A stretch of DNA of 64,000 nucleotides from Aquila chrysaetos chrysaetos. Taxonomy: Eukaryota; Chordata; Aves; Accipitriformes; Accipitridae. The translations under genes were made by a program, and so were the position numbers. Each line of letters starts with the position of its first letter. The first letter of the stretch is position 1. The DNA lies in assembly GCF_900496995.4 (NCBI RefSeq), contig NC_044018.1:29058047-29122046 (forward strand). Direction: 5' to 3'. This document shows, piece by piece, positions 1 through 14,353 of this stretch. The notes under the pieces were generated by a model. That model was not told the origin of the DNA. It ran no database searches and was given only the letters and a program-made list of their open reading frames with translations.

Positions 1-3000
1 TGATACTTTTTGAAATTTATCAAATAAAACATTCCTGAAAGATATATTTAAAAAAATAAATATTGTTCAACATGCAGTATGGAGAAACTGATCTGGATTT
101 CAGTTTTAACAACATCACAATCTGCCTATGTAAGGAAATTCATTCTGCCTCAGCAGCGGAAATGATTCTCCTTCCTTCCACTCATCACCAGTGGGTTGCA
201 GCTATTTAGGTGACTGCAGCAGAGATTCTCTCGCCTCCCGGTCCGTGCCACACTTGGCATACCCTGATCACAGCATGAAAGCTCTACGTGCTATGGCAAC
301 ACTTGGGACTGGATGCAAGCAGTACCATTATCTGTCATCTCATGAACAGCCATACAACAGCAAACAACTCCGTCACACTTTGCCTTCCACCCAACACCCA
401 GAAAGGATTGGAGAAGACATCTGACAGCGATAACGCTCTCCTGTCTTCATTCTACCATGACAGCAGGGAGGAGAGCTAGGAAGGGCACACTTACTTTTCC
501 TGCTCCTTTTAAGCCTACTGGAGAGATGGAAGGAAAAATAAATTAAACACGCAAGACCTGGAAAAGGTAATTAGCTTTTGGAAATAAGGATAAAAGGCTG
601 ATTTTTGAGGTGGTCCTGATTCTTCGCTATGTTTCAGTGACTTCACTGAAATGCAAAACCCATTAACTGTATCATGACCTTGTAGGGCCATTACCTTGCC
701 CTACAGAAGTCACAAGCAAGGTTCCTTGAAGCACATGCTAGAGCCAGACATGCCTCCTGCAAGCTGGCCTCTCACATCCCTGTAATTTTCCCAGGTCCAC
801 ACAGTCAAGGTGACATTCCGGACCGGAGGGCCCATTTCCAAACCGTGCATGTGACTTGAAGTTGCAAGTCACTCCATTGGCACATACGCACTAGAAAGAT
901 CCTCAGGTGCTCATCTGCAAGCTATAGGTGACCTCAGACAATCCCACTCTAGCCTCGGATGTTCACGGAGGTATAGACAATCTTCTACAATGGCAGGGTT
1001 GATTCTTCCATTGAAATCAATCCACCTAAGCTTATATATGGTGTCAATGCCCAGAATATTCGGGGACCTTCTACTGCCTCGTAAATGGAGCCATTGCAAG
1101 AGCATTAGCACCTTTACCTTGTTCTGTAGCAAGTATGAGATTCATACTGAGTGAAATGGAAGTTACTTGAGGAAGATGACCACAACCTGGCAAAAGTCAC
1201 ATTCAGTGGGAAAGAACAGGGTGAGGAGCTGTTTAGTAGGAGTGATAGCCTAGGCCATAAATGGAAGAGGAGGAAAAGAGAGGTCTAAAAGATGGAAAAA
1301 CATTTAAAAAATAGAAATACTAATAAGGTTGCAGAAATACAAGAGGACAATGGTCCTTACCTCTTGCTTAAGCAAATACTGAAGCAAGACTAGACTACGA
1401 GGCAATCAGCTGCTTTGCTTTCATTGTGAGGGATGCTCACATAGGGTAGCTTTCCTGAATTTTGTTTGCACGTAGAAACAAGGAAGTTCATGTACCTGCC
1501 TTTTGGGTTTTTTAATTGAAATGTTTGACGTTTCCACAACAAATATCATGGGCAAGTATTGCTTCTACCATGTGCTTCAGGCCAGGAATTGGAAGGCAAT
1601 TACTATTTGCAAAACAAAGAATCATGAAAAAATTCTCTCTGGTACTCACATAAAGACAAAAAGGAGCTAAATTAGCTCCAAAATCTGCTACCTGTGAGCA
1701 AAGGGACTTTCCTGATTCTACTAAGAGTCATTACTCCTGTTTTGCAAAATGAAACTGAGCAGAGAAAAGAGAAGTAGCTCGGACAAAACTATCGCTTGTA
1801 GGGCTGGGCTGTGAACTGAGGACTTTTGACTCCCTGTACCATGGTTCTGTTTCTAGGTCACGCTGTTTCTCCTTTAAATATCAGTTAACAGGCCACTGGA
1901 AAGTTCAGCTTCTCAGTTAAAATGCAGTTTCAGTTTCCTTAGATAAACCAAGATCACTGTGTCCTACTGCAAGGAAAAGCAACCAGCTGATTTGTTCCTA
2001 TGCATGCTGCACGTCTAGCTTTAAAAGAAAAGACCTATGATGCAAAGCCTTCTGGCAAATGCTGGAGAGGGGAAAAAAAAAAAAAATCTTGGAAAACTTC
2101 CCATGATTCAAGCAGATTCGCAATTCCTGATGATTCAGAGAAGGGCCTTTTTAATGGCCTTAAAAAAAATTCTTTGTGGGAAGTCACTGACTATTTGAAG
2201 CAGCAAAGAAGTAGCACACACCTAAACTGTCGCCATACTGAAGTGGATGCAAAAGAAACAGAGCCAGTAGAATGTTAATCCAGTGTTTATGGGAAGAGCA
2301 AGGCTCTTTTCACAGAACAGCAAGTACGAGGTTGGCAGGGCTGCGCGAGTTTGTCTCCCATCTCCAGAACCTTCCCCTCCATCTGCAGCTGCTCCAGCTC
2401 CGCGGAGAGCTTGCATCCCCACATGGCAGGCACACTGAGCGAGCAGAAACTCTGCAAGCGGCTACACGCAGAAATGTACGGCACTCTTCTGGAGACATGA
2501 CAGATGCCTTCGAAGTTGGGAATGTGGCTTATTTTTCTCTAAAAATGAAAGATTTATTAATAGCATTGTGTCGGGGGGCAAATATGGAGACTGATAAAGT
2601 GTGAGGGCTAACGGGGTTCCCCTCTGCCTCCTACTTCTGGTGGAACATTGAAACAACCAAGACGCCTTTGCCCAATGCTCCAGGACATGGCACTGCCCAC
2701 AGCACTGCTCTCCTATTTTAGCTAGAAAGAACATGGCCCAGATCTCCCACCTACACTGTCCATTCAACTACATGAACACAAAGAGGGCATAAAACACTCC
2801 TGCTTGGATTTGCAGCGACATTTCGTAACAACTACTTTGGTTGGGCGCAAGTGGCCACACACAACCAAAGAGATCCTGGGAACTACGTGTCTTTTTTCAC
2901 AGCCTGCCCACACCAAAACCAGGCAACACCAGATTTGTTTAATAAAGAAAATATTTCTGAGGGATATAACCTAAGCTACCTTCTTACCAGCAACAGTGGC

Positions 3001-4138
3001 TGTCAATACATTTCCTTAAGTATAACATCCACCTGGAGAGCAGTCTGCCTGCTATTCAACATGGACACAAATCACCGTATTTAGAAGCCCTGTTCTGAGA
3101 TGGTACCTATACTCCTAGCACCACTGACACAACAAATAAGCATTAAATTCACTAGCATAAATACAGAAAAGAATGATCAGTTATACCCAACATTACCAGC
3201 AAATTCAGTTGATTTCATGTGAATAATGCCCTGCCAGTCACAGAATCACTTCTGAGCATGGCAAGAAATGTCTGGCCCAACACAAAGTCATAAAACATTT
3301 TGTTACCCATGACAATTTACTGATTTTACATGACAGCCATTCTGCCCAAGTTTTGAATGGTCACATCACAACTGCTGTCACATATACGGTCAAACCTACA
3401 GCTTCTCAAGTGGCACAGCTAAGTCTGAGTTATAGATGGTAATTATCTCAGCTTATTCAAATTAAATTCCTATCAAAGAAAGCAATGAAATTAAACAGTA
3501 GAAAAGATTCTCAGTTTTAAGTCATCCAGCCTTCTAAGAAAACCAGTGATCATGCTCTTCCTTATTTCACCAGTAGAAGATCCCTCCCCTCTATTTCCAG
3601 CATAGTGTTTGCTTACTCACCACTTCATTTCTTAATACATCTCAGCACCCATAAATGCATCCTGCTATATCACCTTAATTCCACAGGCAAATATTCCACA
3701 GACGAAAAAAAAATTAAAATTATGAAGATGAAAGCCAGTTAATTGGTTTATCTCACTTCTTTTTGTCATGATTCTATATCCCACTGCTTCGTAACAATCA
3801 ACTTCAGACCGAATTCCATGCAAGTAATGAAATACACACTTAAAACTGTTACCCCTCAATTAAATTCTTCTTATTGTCCTAATGTGCCAATTTTAACCAC
3901 GAAGGCAACTTTATCCATTTTTAATTTCCAGACCTTGTTGTCCTAACTCCACCCAAGCTGATGCTTCAAGATTGATCATATAATCTCTATTAAACCTCAA
4001 AGAAAAATATATAACAAACCAACCAAACAAACAAGCCCCATCCAAAGACTTCATTCTTTGTCTTCTACTTAAACCATACCCAAACCTGCAATTTCCTAAG
4101 AAAAAGGTGCTTTAGCGACTTCTTTCTTGCAGACTCAC
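1..4138 (-). other. SCN8A: SCN8A intron downstream of the first coding exon (partial)
   Basis: This stretch follows the first coding exon of SCN8A on the minus strand. The second coding exon, which in Nav channels begins near TFVVLNRG, is not visible here, so the region is read as intron running off the left edge. It is AT-rich. The open frames in it are short and match no family I recognise. A MIR-like SINE relic lies near 1.74-1.86 kb. Nothing else stands out. Confidence 0.75.
1735..1860 (+). repeat. Decayed MIR-like SINE fragment
   Basis: The order of short blocks fits the MIR/CORE-SINE middle: a 'ttttgcaaaatgaaactgag' block, then a 'gaagtagctcggacaaaac' block, then 'gggctgggctgtgaactgag' and 'tgactccctgtaccatg'. 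These correspond to the MIR parts usually read as fraction-tested, aligned blocks such as 'aaactgaggc...gtaacttgcccaag...gaacccaggtc...gactcc'. The assignment is by eye and divergence is high. Confidence 0.4.
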
Positions 4139-4414
4139 TTTCTGGGTCATATAATAAGGGTCAAAGTCCTCCAGTGGTACAGCAACCAGGCCTTTTGGGA
4201 TGTCCCCGTAGATGAAAGGCAAATTCTTCCCCGCCTCAAGGTCACTGTTTGGTTTTGGTTTGCTGTCTTCATCGTCATCCCGGTGGCTGCTGTCTTGCTT
4301 TGGACGCTGCTTCTTTTTTAATTCTGCAATGTGTTTCTCAATGTTAGCCAGAGACTCCGGCGTGAAGGGTTTAAAACTATCAGGGCCTGGTGGTGCGAGC
4401 AGCCGTGCTGCCAT
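4139..4414 (-). CDS. SCN8A: SCN8A first coding exon: voltage-gated sodium channel Nav1.6, N-terminus
   Basis: This exon encodes the first 92 residues of the neuronal sodium channel alpha subunit Nav1.6, the cytoplasmic N-terminus before repeat I. It begins [20 protein letters not shown] and contains [22 protein letters not shown] and [10 protein letters not shown], which are hallmarks of vertebrate Nav channels. The stretch [10 protein letters not shown] and [13 protein letters not shown] fit SCN8A better than SCN1A/2A/3A. The start ATG is at 4414-4412, in context aagATGg. The last codon AAA (4141-4139) is followed by the donor gtgagt (4138-4133), the usual exon end in this family. All other coding exons lie beyond the left edge. 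The 5' boundary of the exon, upstream of the ATG, is not fixed; candidate acceptors lie within about 60 bp. The coding part is phase 0 at its 3' end. No defect is seen. Confidence 0.95.
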
Positions 4415-7400
4415 CTTTTCATCCTGCAGCAGCTTCTTTAGTTATGTTGCACCCCGGACAGGTCAGCTCTGCAGGGAAGCAAACAGTACAGGCAGAACAA
4501 AGTCAGTCACTGCAAAAACAGACAGACAAGCATATAGCATTGAAAATCCAAAGGCAATGCCGGTCTTCAAGGCCTCGCAGAGCGAGGCAAGCAGACCTGC
4601 TGCTTTTCAGTCCCAAAACAAGCTACAGGCAGATGCACAGCAAGCGCTGGACATGGGGTGAACCTGCCCGTCCCTGCCCGCCGTGCTGCTTCACCCATGT
4701 TTTACAGGCAGAACCGGCACGGAGACCTAGATCTCCAACGACCACGCTGACGGCTATCCTTACTGGGATGTCTCCTGAACACAAACTCTATTCTAGACTA
4801 CAGAAACCATTCTGAAAGGCAACTTTATCAAAAACAGTATTTTCCTGCAAAAATGATTCTATCAGTCATTGCTCTCTAGCAAACTGATTAATAGAAAAAA
4901 ATTCCCAGTCAGCTCTATTCCCAGGGTCGGGACAAGCCGTTCAGCCCTGTCCAAAAAGGGCTGGGTATTACCACATTGCTTACCCTGCTAACAAGGTGTT
5001 TAGCAAAGTACTCCCCTCGATACAACACAAAGGAGGAGTAACTTGGGGCTGAGTTTATGAGTGAGCGCAGTAGGCAACATGCACGGAATATGCTGAGCGC
5101 TTTTGGAAAAAATGCTCCTTCGTGTCCTATCAGATATTATTGCAGTTAAGGAGAAGTCTCCTTAATGACTTCAGCATGCGTTAGAATAGGTGTGCCAGGG
5201 AGCACCCTGAATGCTTCTTTAGGTAGGACCAAGACCTCAGTGGGCTCAACTCTTCCTACTCCGGAGCATGCCACATCTCTACTACGGGAAGTCAAATCTC
5301 ACCCTTTCATTTTACATATATATAATTATCAAGGTTTCTATTAATTTCAGGCCCTAAGAACGAAATAATTTTAAAATACTTTCATCAAGTACAATAGTAA
5401 TTTCTGCAAGTTAAATTTCTATAACATGCGGGTTAGACACAGAGTCTTCTTTGTATCAGATGCGATGCAAACAAGCACTTCTCCATGATAAAAAGAGAAA
5501 AAAAGGGAAGCAGACGAGGTACAGAAGCACAGCTGAGGAATACCCTGCAGAGCTTCCAACCTGCAAAGGAGCACAGACCTCTGACAGGATTTTACACTGT
5601 CCCTACAGAGAGCACCTTGCTCTCTTCCCCCCACTCCTACAAAAGACAAGAGCTGTGAGGAAGTTCGTTTATCCGAATCCAGCCACCTACAAACCCTCTG
5701 CAGCTTTGCACCTTTTGGCAAGCTCTCGCTTGAGAACCAGCAATAAGAATATATTGCATTTCTGAGCCACTGGTACCTCTTCAAGCTTTTCACACTCCAG
5801 GAGGAGGCCAAGAGAGGAGAGGAATTACAGAAACCCTGCACTGATGCAACAGCACTGCAGTACTGCAGGCTGGAATACAACCCAGCCCTGACATGGCTTG
5901 GCACTTCAGGGAGGAACCCAAACACCAAAGCGGCAACGAATTCAAGAGGAAAGGCAAAATAACTATGAGTATATGTATGGCACAGAAAGAATCCAAAAGC
6001 TACGTGGGATAAGGTCCCTTAAGTAAGGAAAAAATCATCAGTAAGGTCAAATCTTTTAAGCTAACATGCACACAGCATCAAAATATATATTAAAGATCTG
6101 GAATGTCTGAAAGAAGAATGACTTTCAAATTCATTGAAAAATACGATATAGGACTGAATCGTTAAAATTCAGCTATTTTAGCATGATATTAGCCACCAAT
6201 GGTCTTTACGGACCTTGGCTTTGAACACTGTACTGTATTCACGTGGGAAGAGTTCACAGAAGCCGGAGATGTCACCGAAACGGAGGCATGCTCCCACCCG
6301 TAAGGACAAGCTGGGACACATTTACCCAGCCTCAGCAATGGGCATGCTCCAAAACCGAGAATCACAACTTTCTATGGATTGCAGTGGACTTCATGAGTAA
6401 ACACAGCATAGAAATAACAGAGTCCTTCTTTTAAGAATACCTGGAGATCCCAGCCTTTAATATAGTACCTGAGGTATTTCCAAAAGCCAGAACATCTAGT
6501 GCAAAGCATCCTTCCAAGTGGTTTCGGGTTATTCCTTGCAACTGCTTCACTCTGATTCACATGCAAATCTAAAGCTGCACCACACATGTAGAACTTCATC
6601 AAACACTGTTTCCATCTCAGGTTTTATTTGGAGATCCAAAAAACTTAAGTATAGATCTCCCTCCTTATGTAACTACACAGTATATTCTGGCCTAGGATTC
6701 TTTTCACATGAACTTGACCAAGTGTTTCTAGAGTAATAACAATAAAGACTCAAAAAAGATGGCAAGAGGGGGAAAGAAAAGCCAGTATCTTGGTCACATT
6801 ATCTCTAGTAACATCACAGAATAGCTTGCTGATATTAAGGAAAAATTAATTTATTCTATTCTTGCAGCATTTGCATGCATTTAATTACCAAATTTCCCAC
6901 ATACTGTGAAACTATATAGCAGCATTGGGGATGTGGTCTAATTGAATGGCACAGATAAATATGTAAGGCCTGAATTTAGAAACCAAAGTAGCTCAGGGAC
7001 ACAGCATAAAAAAGGGAAAAAATGAAGGCACAAATGAATGCCTAATTTGTATGCACAATTACACAACCGGCAACTGGAAGCAACCAACTAATCTGCTAAG
7101 TGGCCATTTAAAAAAACAAACCAAACCAAAACCAACAACAAAAAACCCCCAACACTCCCCTCCGCCCCCCCCATCCTGGTACACAATTGCACATCACAGT
7201 GGTTTTGCAAAGATCCTGTCCCTTAATAAATCAAGAGACACTTTGATACTATACTGATAAACCAGGTTACAAGTTTGCCTCATGCTACTTTTTCTCATTG
7301 TGTTCACACCCGGTGCAGACCATTCTGCTGCTGAAGTTACAAGAAGCGACTTCTTTCATTTCAGCATTTGGTACTTACTCGTAGGGCTGTTACTTGCTTG

Positions 7401-8489
7401 GTCTCAATACAGAATAGCGACCTGGGGCTTTCACTTCTTGGGAAGTCCTTGCCTGTCCTGACTTCATTTGTTTTCCCAGTAAATTATCCCATATTAAGAT
7501 AATGGACAAAACTAGGATGTAAACTGAAAGGATGGAAATGGAATGTTTATTTAATTCCTTAAATCAGACCTATATAGCAGTTTCTATATCTTTGATAGCA
7601 CAGCGTTACATGTTCTTATAATGACAAATTGTGCTTTGCAGCTCCAACAGCCAACCCCTAATCTTTACGTTTATACAGCATACACAGACATAACTACCCA
7701 GGATATTTCAGAGAGCTAGTTTTATTTAAAAAAAAAACCAAATCCATACAGACGAATAGTTTGGAACGCCTCAGTTACACAGCCCCACCAAGTTCTCCAG
7801 GCTCAAGTGATAGTGCAGAGCAGGCTGTACAGAGTCATGCAACCAACACCCCTGCAGCCCTTTCTGCCAGCAAGGAGCAGTGGTTAAAACTGGATGTGTG
7901 GAGCATTCCAGTTGTTATTGAAGCAAAAAATGGGGAGAGTATCAAGGATTTCCACTTTCAAGATTTACTGTTTTCCTCAGTAGGAAGAAAAGAAAATGTC
8001 AGTAACAACAAAAAATTTTCACATGAGGATATGGTAATATTTCTTAAACATCCATCAGCATTCACCAAGGAGGGGTTTTTCAGTATTCATTAGAAGAACC
8101 AAATCAGTTGAGACTGCATGAACATCTGCGAAAAACCAAACAAAAAATCCCCCCCCAACCCAGCCACATAGAACAAGGGTGTCAGCACATCTGCTTTTTG
8201 GGTGAATTCAGGCTCCAGTCTGCCTATTTTGGTAAAACTTTCTGCTGTAGAGGCCTGTGTAGGAAGCACAACCAAGAGGGTGAGCTGGTGTTTATTCCTT
8301 TCCCTTTTTGTGTGCTTCAATTAGTTACTAAAGGGTATTCAAAAAACATCAGGCATTATCTAATTATTTGATTTTTTAAAATAAAACTACTACTTAAACA
8401 CCTTTACTAAAATTAGTCCTTATCCACATGTTGACTGAATGAACAAATATTAAACTATCTTCATCCTGAAGATCTCAGGATTTAAGTAG

Positions 8490-8605
8490 AAAAGTTTCTC
8501 TGCAGAGAGACAGACAGACAGAAAGGGAAAAGAATTTGTCCAAGGTCACCTGGAAATCAGTGGTAGAACTGGAAGCTGATCACAAGCACTGGGACTCTCT
8601 CAGGC
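8490..8605 (+). repeat. Decayed MIR-like SINE fragment
   Basis: Blocks 'gaatttgtccaaggtcacct', 'gaaatcagtggtagaactgg' and 'gggactctctcaggctcc' fall in MIR order ('cttgcccaaggtcac', 'agtggcagagc', 'gactcc'). They are preceded by a short GACA repeat. Assignment is by eye. Confidence 0.45.
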
Positions 8606-11600
8606 TCCAATCCCATTAATAATGGGCCATATATAACAGCCTCCTCCTTTAATACTGTCTCCAGCCATCAGAAACCTCCCTATACCCACGGCAGCCAGCT
8701 TTGCACCTGAGAGCAAGACAACTCCTTCGTCTCACAAGTACCTGTTCTATAAGAGCTGTGTGGCTCATCCTCATCTTCATCAATAAAGACACTTCCACAA
8801 TGGCACATCTGGTCTGCTGAAGCACAGCCTAGGCTGTTCTGCATGGCAAGCTGCTTTAAACTAAAAAGCTTGTAAATTTTATTTTACAACCAAGTATGGT
8901 CTTGCTAGGATACACAGAAATCGGTAAGAATAAATGCTAGAATTTATTTTGGCACTTTCCACACGCAATTCTTCAACCTCTAACAAGAGAGGCATTGTGA
9001 AAATTGTGACAAAGACTCACCGTCGAGGTAGAGTCAGAGAAGAAGGTACATGTTTTACCGAGCTATGGATAACTGCATCAGGAACGACACTGCACTGCTG
9101 GGGATCAGCAGTGCCTCTCCCAGTGACTTCAGGGGAGTCAGGAATTCCGTTCGGTGCACAGAACTCCCTGGGGCCAGATTGCATATTTACACACACATTT
9201 TTCAAAGATCAAAGATTTTACACCAGAAAAAATGCTGTTCTGAGGTGCCCAGTTGCTAAGACTTAATTATTTTTTCTAAACGTTCCCAGCAGTCCATTTA
9301 CTGGTACATTATGAAATATTCTAATAAATTATTCAAGTTGATTGTCAAAATAAATTAAAAAACACTTTTGAGGCAATATCTTTGCTTTAATACATTTCTT
9401 CATTTATTAATTTGCAAGATGCAGTCATTCACAGTACGTCTTTCAGTCCCTTCAAGAGAGAGCCCTTCTATATAAATTTTCATATAACCCACACAGACAC
9501 ACATGGCTTTTGATTTGGACGTGCAGGGTTGGGGCAGAAAGGAAAACATAGTGTAGATGAACAGTCCTCTGAAATTCTACTGCATGACAGCCTAAAAAGC
9601 TTCAAGCCAAACCAAAATATCCATGCCTGAGAAAATCCGTGGCTGGAAATGGCCTTCAGAAGAACTCACCAATCTTCTCCATCTGCAGTAAATTCCGTGT
9701 GTCTAGAATGGGCCAATTTTATCAATGAAAAAGTACAGCAATACAACCGCCTGAGATGCAGGACGAACCTTTCCCTTAGAAAAGCTCTCATGTCACATTT
9801 GATGCTATAAAGTGGAAGGAAGAGGAAATATCTTCACTATCAAGCAATATTTATTCTGTTGCTGGTAATTTTCCCCAACCTATGTAAAACATTGCAGAAG
9901 TTTCCCAGGCACTCATCTCTAAGCAGAGCTCAAGGGCAGACTCCAGACAGGGCAAGAAAGCAGTTATGCTCTTGAAACAGCAGTGGCAGAAAAGAACTGG
10001 AAAACACACCTCTAAAGGTAAAAAATTAACAGAAACGTAGGGAGGAGAGAGAAGCACAAAAGCAACAGAAAAATATTAGGAAACATACTAATATTTAAAG
10101 ATGCTTTAATAAAAACCTGAGAAACTAAAGATCTAGTACTGTAGGCTTTTTCAGTCCCTGCCAGTAGCAGTATGACTTCTGTAATATCACTCAGTAAGTT
10201 ACAAGAACTAAAAATAGCTAACCCTAGTTCTCTACATTAGCCATTACTCAAAGCTGACTTGCATTTATCACCAATCTCACATAGGAACTTGGAGATTCAT
10301 ACAGACCAAGGAAGCTGAAGTGCAGCACTTCAACTTCCACTTTTTAAAGCCTAACTTCTGAACAAAGAATTGTTCAAAACAGTTACTGTGTAATAGTTAA
10401 GACACTAACCCAAATTCAATTCCTTGTTCAGTTCATTCAGCCTACCAGTGACCCATAAAATAGGAGCAAGGTAACTGTTATTCTACACAATAATTTTGTA
10501 GGAACTCATTTAAGCTTGTGGAGCACTCAGATGGTATGATTCCAAATGGTACGATAACAAATGGTACAAATATGGACAAATATAAAAGGGAGGAGAATAA
10601 GTAATCCCCCTTCTAGTTCTCTGCTCTTATACAACATAGATCTCGGAATTTCTGCAATGTTCTGGAATACAACCTATGCAAGCCTGGTATTTCCTTACGG
10701 CTGCCTGAGTTATGCTAGCTTCATTTCTTATCACCCCATGCATATCTCATCTGGTTAGACAAAAATCACCCTCCCCTAATGTCAGCTATTCCTAGTTGTC
10801 TTAGCATTACATCCTGCTACTGATTTCACCAGACAGTCAATAAAAAGTTAATCTCCTGCTGGAAACACCATTGGAATAGCACCATTTGTTGTTCAACTTT
10901 ATGCTTCTAGAATACTTTCCCACTCAGGTGAAATATATTGCACACTGAAGGGCCTATGCATCACTTAAGTCACATTAAATCACTAAGGTTGATTAAATCC
11001 ACAAATGGCCTAAGTATCAGGTATCCGGCTCTGCAACTTCATAACTATAACTCCAGGCTCCTTTAGTTAAGAGTTGGGCTCCTCTGAAGCAGTCTGTTTT
11101 TTAATGATATTGAGCATTGACACCTCTTAGATTTCCGCAGAACTGCTTGGAATTATTATTTATTTATTATTCTTGTCTTCAGAATTAGTTAGCTAGCATT
11201 AGTTATAGAAACAATTTAGTTTATGCCTGGGCATGCCTTTAGCCATGAAAAGAAAATTAGGTAAGTTGAAGCACTGGGGACAGGTATGTAAGCTATTTGT
11301 GATGAGCTTCAACTGCTCTGTTTTCCAAGTATCCTTCCTCAAAACCCAATGCCAGAAATATCATCTTGATGGCCAAAGAGAGCTAGATATTGCTGAGTTT
11401 GCCCCAACAAGCTGTAAGAGCTTCTGATCCCAAGCAAGCACCATCTCCTCCCTCAGGAGTCAAGCTGAATGGTTTCAAAGCGTGCCCAAACAGACATAAA
11501 TTAATAACTGTGTGCATGTATATTTTATTTGGTTTTAAAATTGATATGGGGGAGTTCCAGTAAAAATAAGTAACAGTGTACATATCAAGAGAAAAAGAGA

Positions 11601-13429
11601 GAAAGGAGATGGCTTTTAGTCATTTTCAATATTTTCTGCTCCCTACTTCTCTAGCAATGAAGGTTTTATTTATGTAAGACCACTGTGCCTGTAAAGTTCA
11701 CAATGCATTATATGCTATTCAACAATGAAATACATTACTTTTTTTTTTTTTTAAATCCTCCTGGAATTAACTCCTCAGAATACTTTAAAACTCCTCAAAC
11801 CTTTCTGCTAGCACAGGAGCAGTATGAGTAACATGGAATGGGACTTTTAGGTCTTAGATAGCAAGATTTTTGTGTTTTGAAATGGCTGTTTTCAGAAAGG
11901 AGCAATTCCACAGTTTTGCCACAGTCCAGTCCCTGCTGGCTACTCTTTCTACTTAAAACATCCTGTATGATGATGTGCTCCATTAGGCACGATTAATACT
12001 TTGTTACAGGACAAAACCAGGGAAGAGAAGGAAGAAGTTAGAGTAACTTTGAAACAGTATTTAAAGACAGTCTTTCATAAGCCAGAAGTTCACGGAAAGT
12101 GTTAAAACCCAGTCTTGAATCTGAGCTAATGTCAAGGAGGGTTTGCAATACGCTTCTGCAGCAGTAAGCCACCTGTTCTTTACTTGTATTCTCCAGCTTA
12201 GCGACCGTCCACTCCACACAGAAGTGATATAATAGGGCGTAAGGGGGAAAGTCCGAGCATTTAGTTATTTCTGAACACCACTAGATTCAAGCCAATAGTC
12301 CAACAAAGACAAGCTCTCTACCCTACTATCACTAACATAAGCCATCACATGCAATCTCCTCTCTGTGGTTTCTGAAATTATTTTCCCCATGCTTGTTCTC
12401 AACTCTAGCGCTTTTGTTTTGTTATTTTACCGCACCTTCTTTAATCCAAACCATTTCTTTGAACACAACAATAAATTATTGATTCCAGTGTATTTGTTGA
12501 TGTCAATGGCCGTTGCAGCCGCTTCGGGAGGAAGGCAATCGATAGTGAATGGAAATCATGTGACCGCATGAACACGGCATGCCCCGGCGTCACATACGGC
12601 CTCCAGGGCCAAGCGCCTCTCCAGTCATTGAAAAATAGTAAGGATCAATTGATATGTGAAGCCGTGTCAGTTCATTTTAGTGAAAAAGCATGCTAAACAA
12701 GCCAAGCAAACCCACAAACGAATGCAGACATAACAACAAAAAGGAGGAAGATGGATTTAGATTTTCAAGCTACTTCATTTTCACTCCATGCTGACTTTGT
12801 TTCTGTTTTATTTCACCTCCTTCAACTGAGAATGAAAAGTACATCCATGCTCAATTTCTTGCAACATGCAATCACTCTCTCTTCTGTCTGTCAGAAACCT
12901 AGCTTTCCACCTCTGTTCACAAAACATTCACATAATTATACTTGTTCCACCGAGCAGTACTATATCTATACCACGATCTAGATAGAAGCCATACGTATGA
13001 GCTTATATAACTGGTTAAATTATTTGTAACAGGTCCAGGTCCTTCCACCCAGGATCAGTGACACTGTAGAAGTGTTGAAACATGTACAAAAGGACCAAGT
13101 AGCCCTTTGGTCATGTTGTTAATCATTTTATTTAAACATCCTCAAAGCTAAGAATGGGGACTTTCTAAACGCACAGCAGATGAGAAACACCACTGGCCAA
13201 GCTCTGAGGGGCCTTACACTTAACTTGTAGGGAAATCTGCATTATGGAGCGCTGCTATGAGCCCTGCCCATTTGTTTGTCACTCTGAAGCCCATTAACCC
13301 CTCTCCTGTAGCTTTACAGCACCCGAGGCTATTTATAGATTACAAACAGCTTCACGAACTTTACGTAACGAGCATTCTACCCCCCCCCCCAAAAAAAAAA
13401 ACCAAAACCAAACCCAAAACCCGACAAGA

Positions 13430-13700
13430 TCCAACGAGCGGTGATGAGCCCCGGGTTGGGGACCCCGGTTGGGTGAGGGCGGGGGAGCGGCCCCGGGAGC
13501 TGTCCGCTTCAGCACCCGCCGCCCGCCCAACCGGAGCCAACTCCGGTTCTACCGGTCCCTCCAACATCGCAGACAACGTTCTTAGAGGAAAAACACCGGG
13601 GGAATGGCGAGAGGAACTCCCCCCACCCAACGCCGTTCCCTCGGGAAGGAAGTGCTCCAAGGCAGCCGCCATTGGGGTTACCTCCTGCACACCGCCTGTC
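13430..13700. promoter_or_regulatory. GC/CpG-rich patch, possible regulatory element or alternative exon
   Basis: This is a CpG-dense block about 2 kb downstream of the inferred SCN8A first exon in the transcription direction. A minus-strand donor-like site (gaggtaacc, near 13674-13682) ends an open CpG-rich stretch, so it could be an alternative noncoding exon. Without transcript data it is only a candidate. Confidence 0.25.
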
Positions 13701-14353
13701 CCGTATCGGCATCTTGTTTTCGAAGAGCATCCATCGCCAACACAGAAAAATAAGCGCTCCTCTGCAAGAATTATTTCCAGGCCCTCTCCCTCCAAAACAG
13801 GACTGCCAGCCATCACCCATGAGAAAACCACTGATGTAATGCTTTCTTCCCTTTCTGCCTCTAAAGATACCGGGAGGAGGGGGCAATCAGGCTCCTAGAA
13901 CACCCTCGTTCTTCATAATTAAATCTTCCCCAGTGTGAAATGAGGACATACGGGTCATGGGTACCCATTGGGGGTGGAATGCTGCAGTGTTACAAGGACC
14001 GGGTTACATGTCTACACACAGCAGAAATACAACCAGTGCCCCATAAACTGACCCCACCTGTCCAACTCCTCAAGGATCTCATGCCAATCCCCCGCAACAC
14101 AGCCCACATGGAAAGCCAGCAGTGGATGAACCTACCACACCTGGGATCCCTCGCCAAAATTCAGCTCAGGCCCCTTACAGAAGACTAGCTCCAGCTGTGT
14201 TGGCTCTCACGCACAGGCTTTCTGCTCACACACACTCCCCTTCCCGTCAGACTTTTAGACTTTACCTCGGATCATCTGCAGCTACTGCTGTGGATCGTCT
14301 CTTCCAGCTTCCCCACCCCCACATCAGCTGGGCATAATTTGCACCAGAAAGGA

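Noticed and set aside
700-1140. Possible old transposon-like sequence around a 73-codon minus-strand frame
   Set aside because: No terminal repeats, no recognisable reverse transcriptase or transposase motif, and no repeat family that I could name.
4212-4661. 149-codon plus-strand frame overlapping the SCN8A first coding exon
   Set aside because: Antisense shadow of the real minus-strand SCN8A exon.
5419-5928. 169-codon minus-strand open frame in the SCN8A 5' intron
   Set aside because: No recognised domain, no clear promoter or splice context, and the plus strand is equally open there.
7761-8093. 110-codon plus-strand frame starting MERLSYTAPPSSPGSSDS
   Set aside because: It looks less repetitive than most, but I recognise no family. 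It sits after an A tract inside the SCN8A intron without splice support. Possibly chance.
13257-13898. 213-codon plus-strand open frame and overlapping minus-strand frames
   Set aside because: Composition-driven openness around C and A homopolymers and a GC-rich patch. No motif or family likeness.
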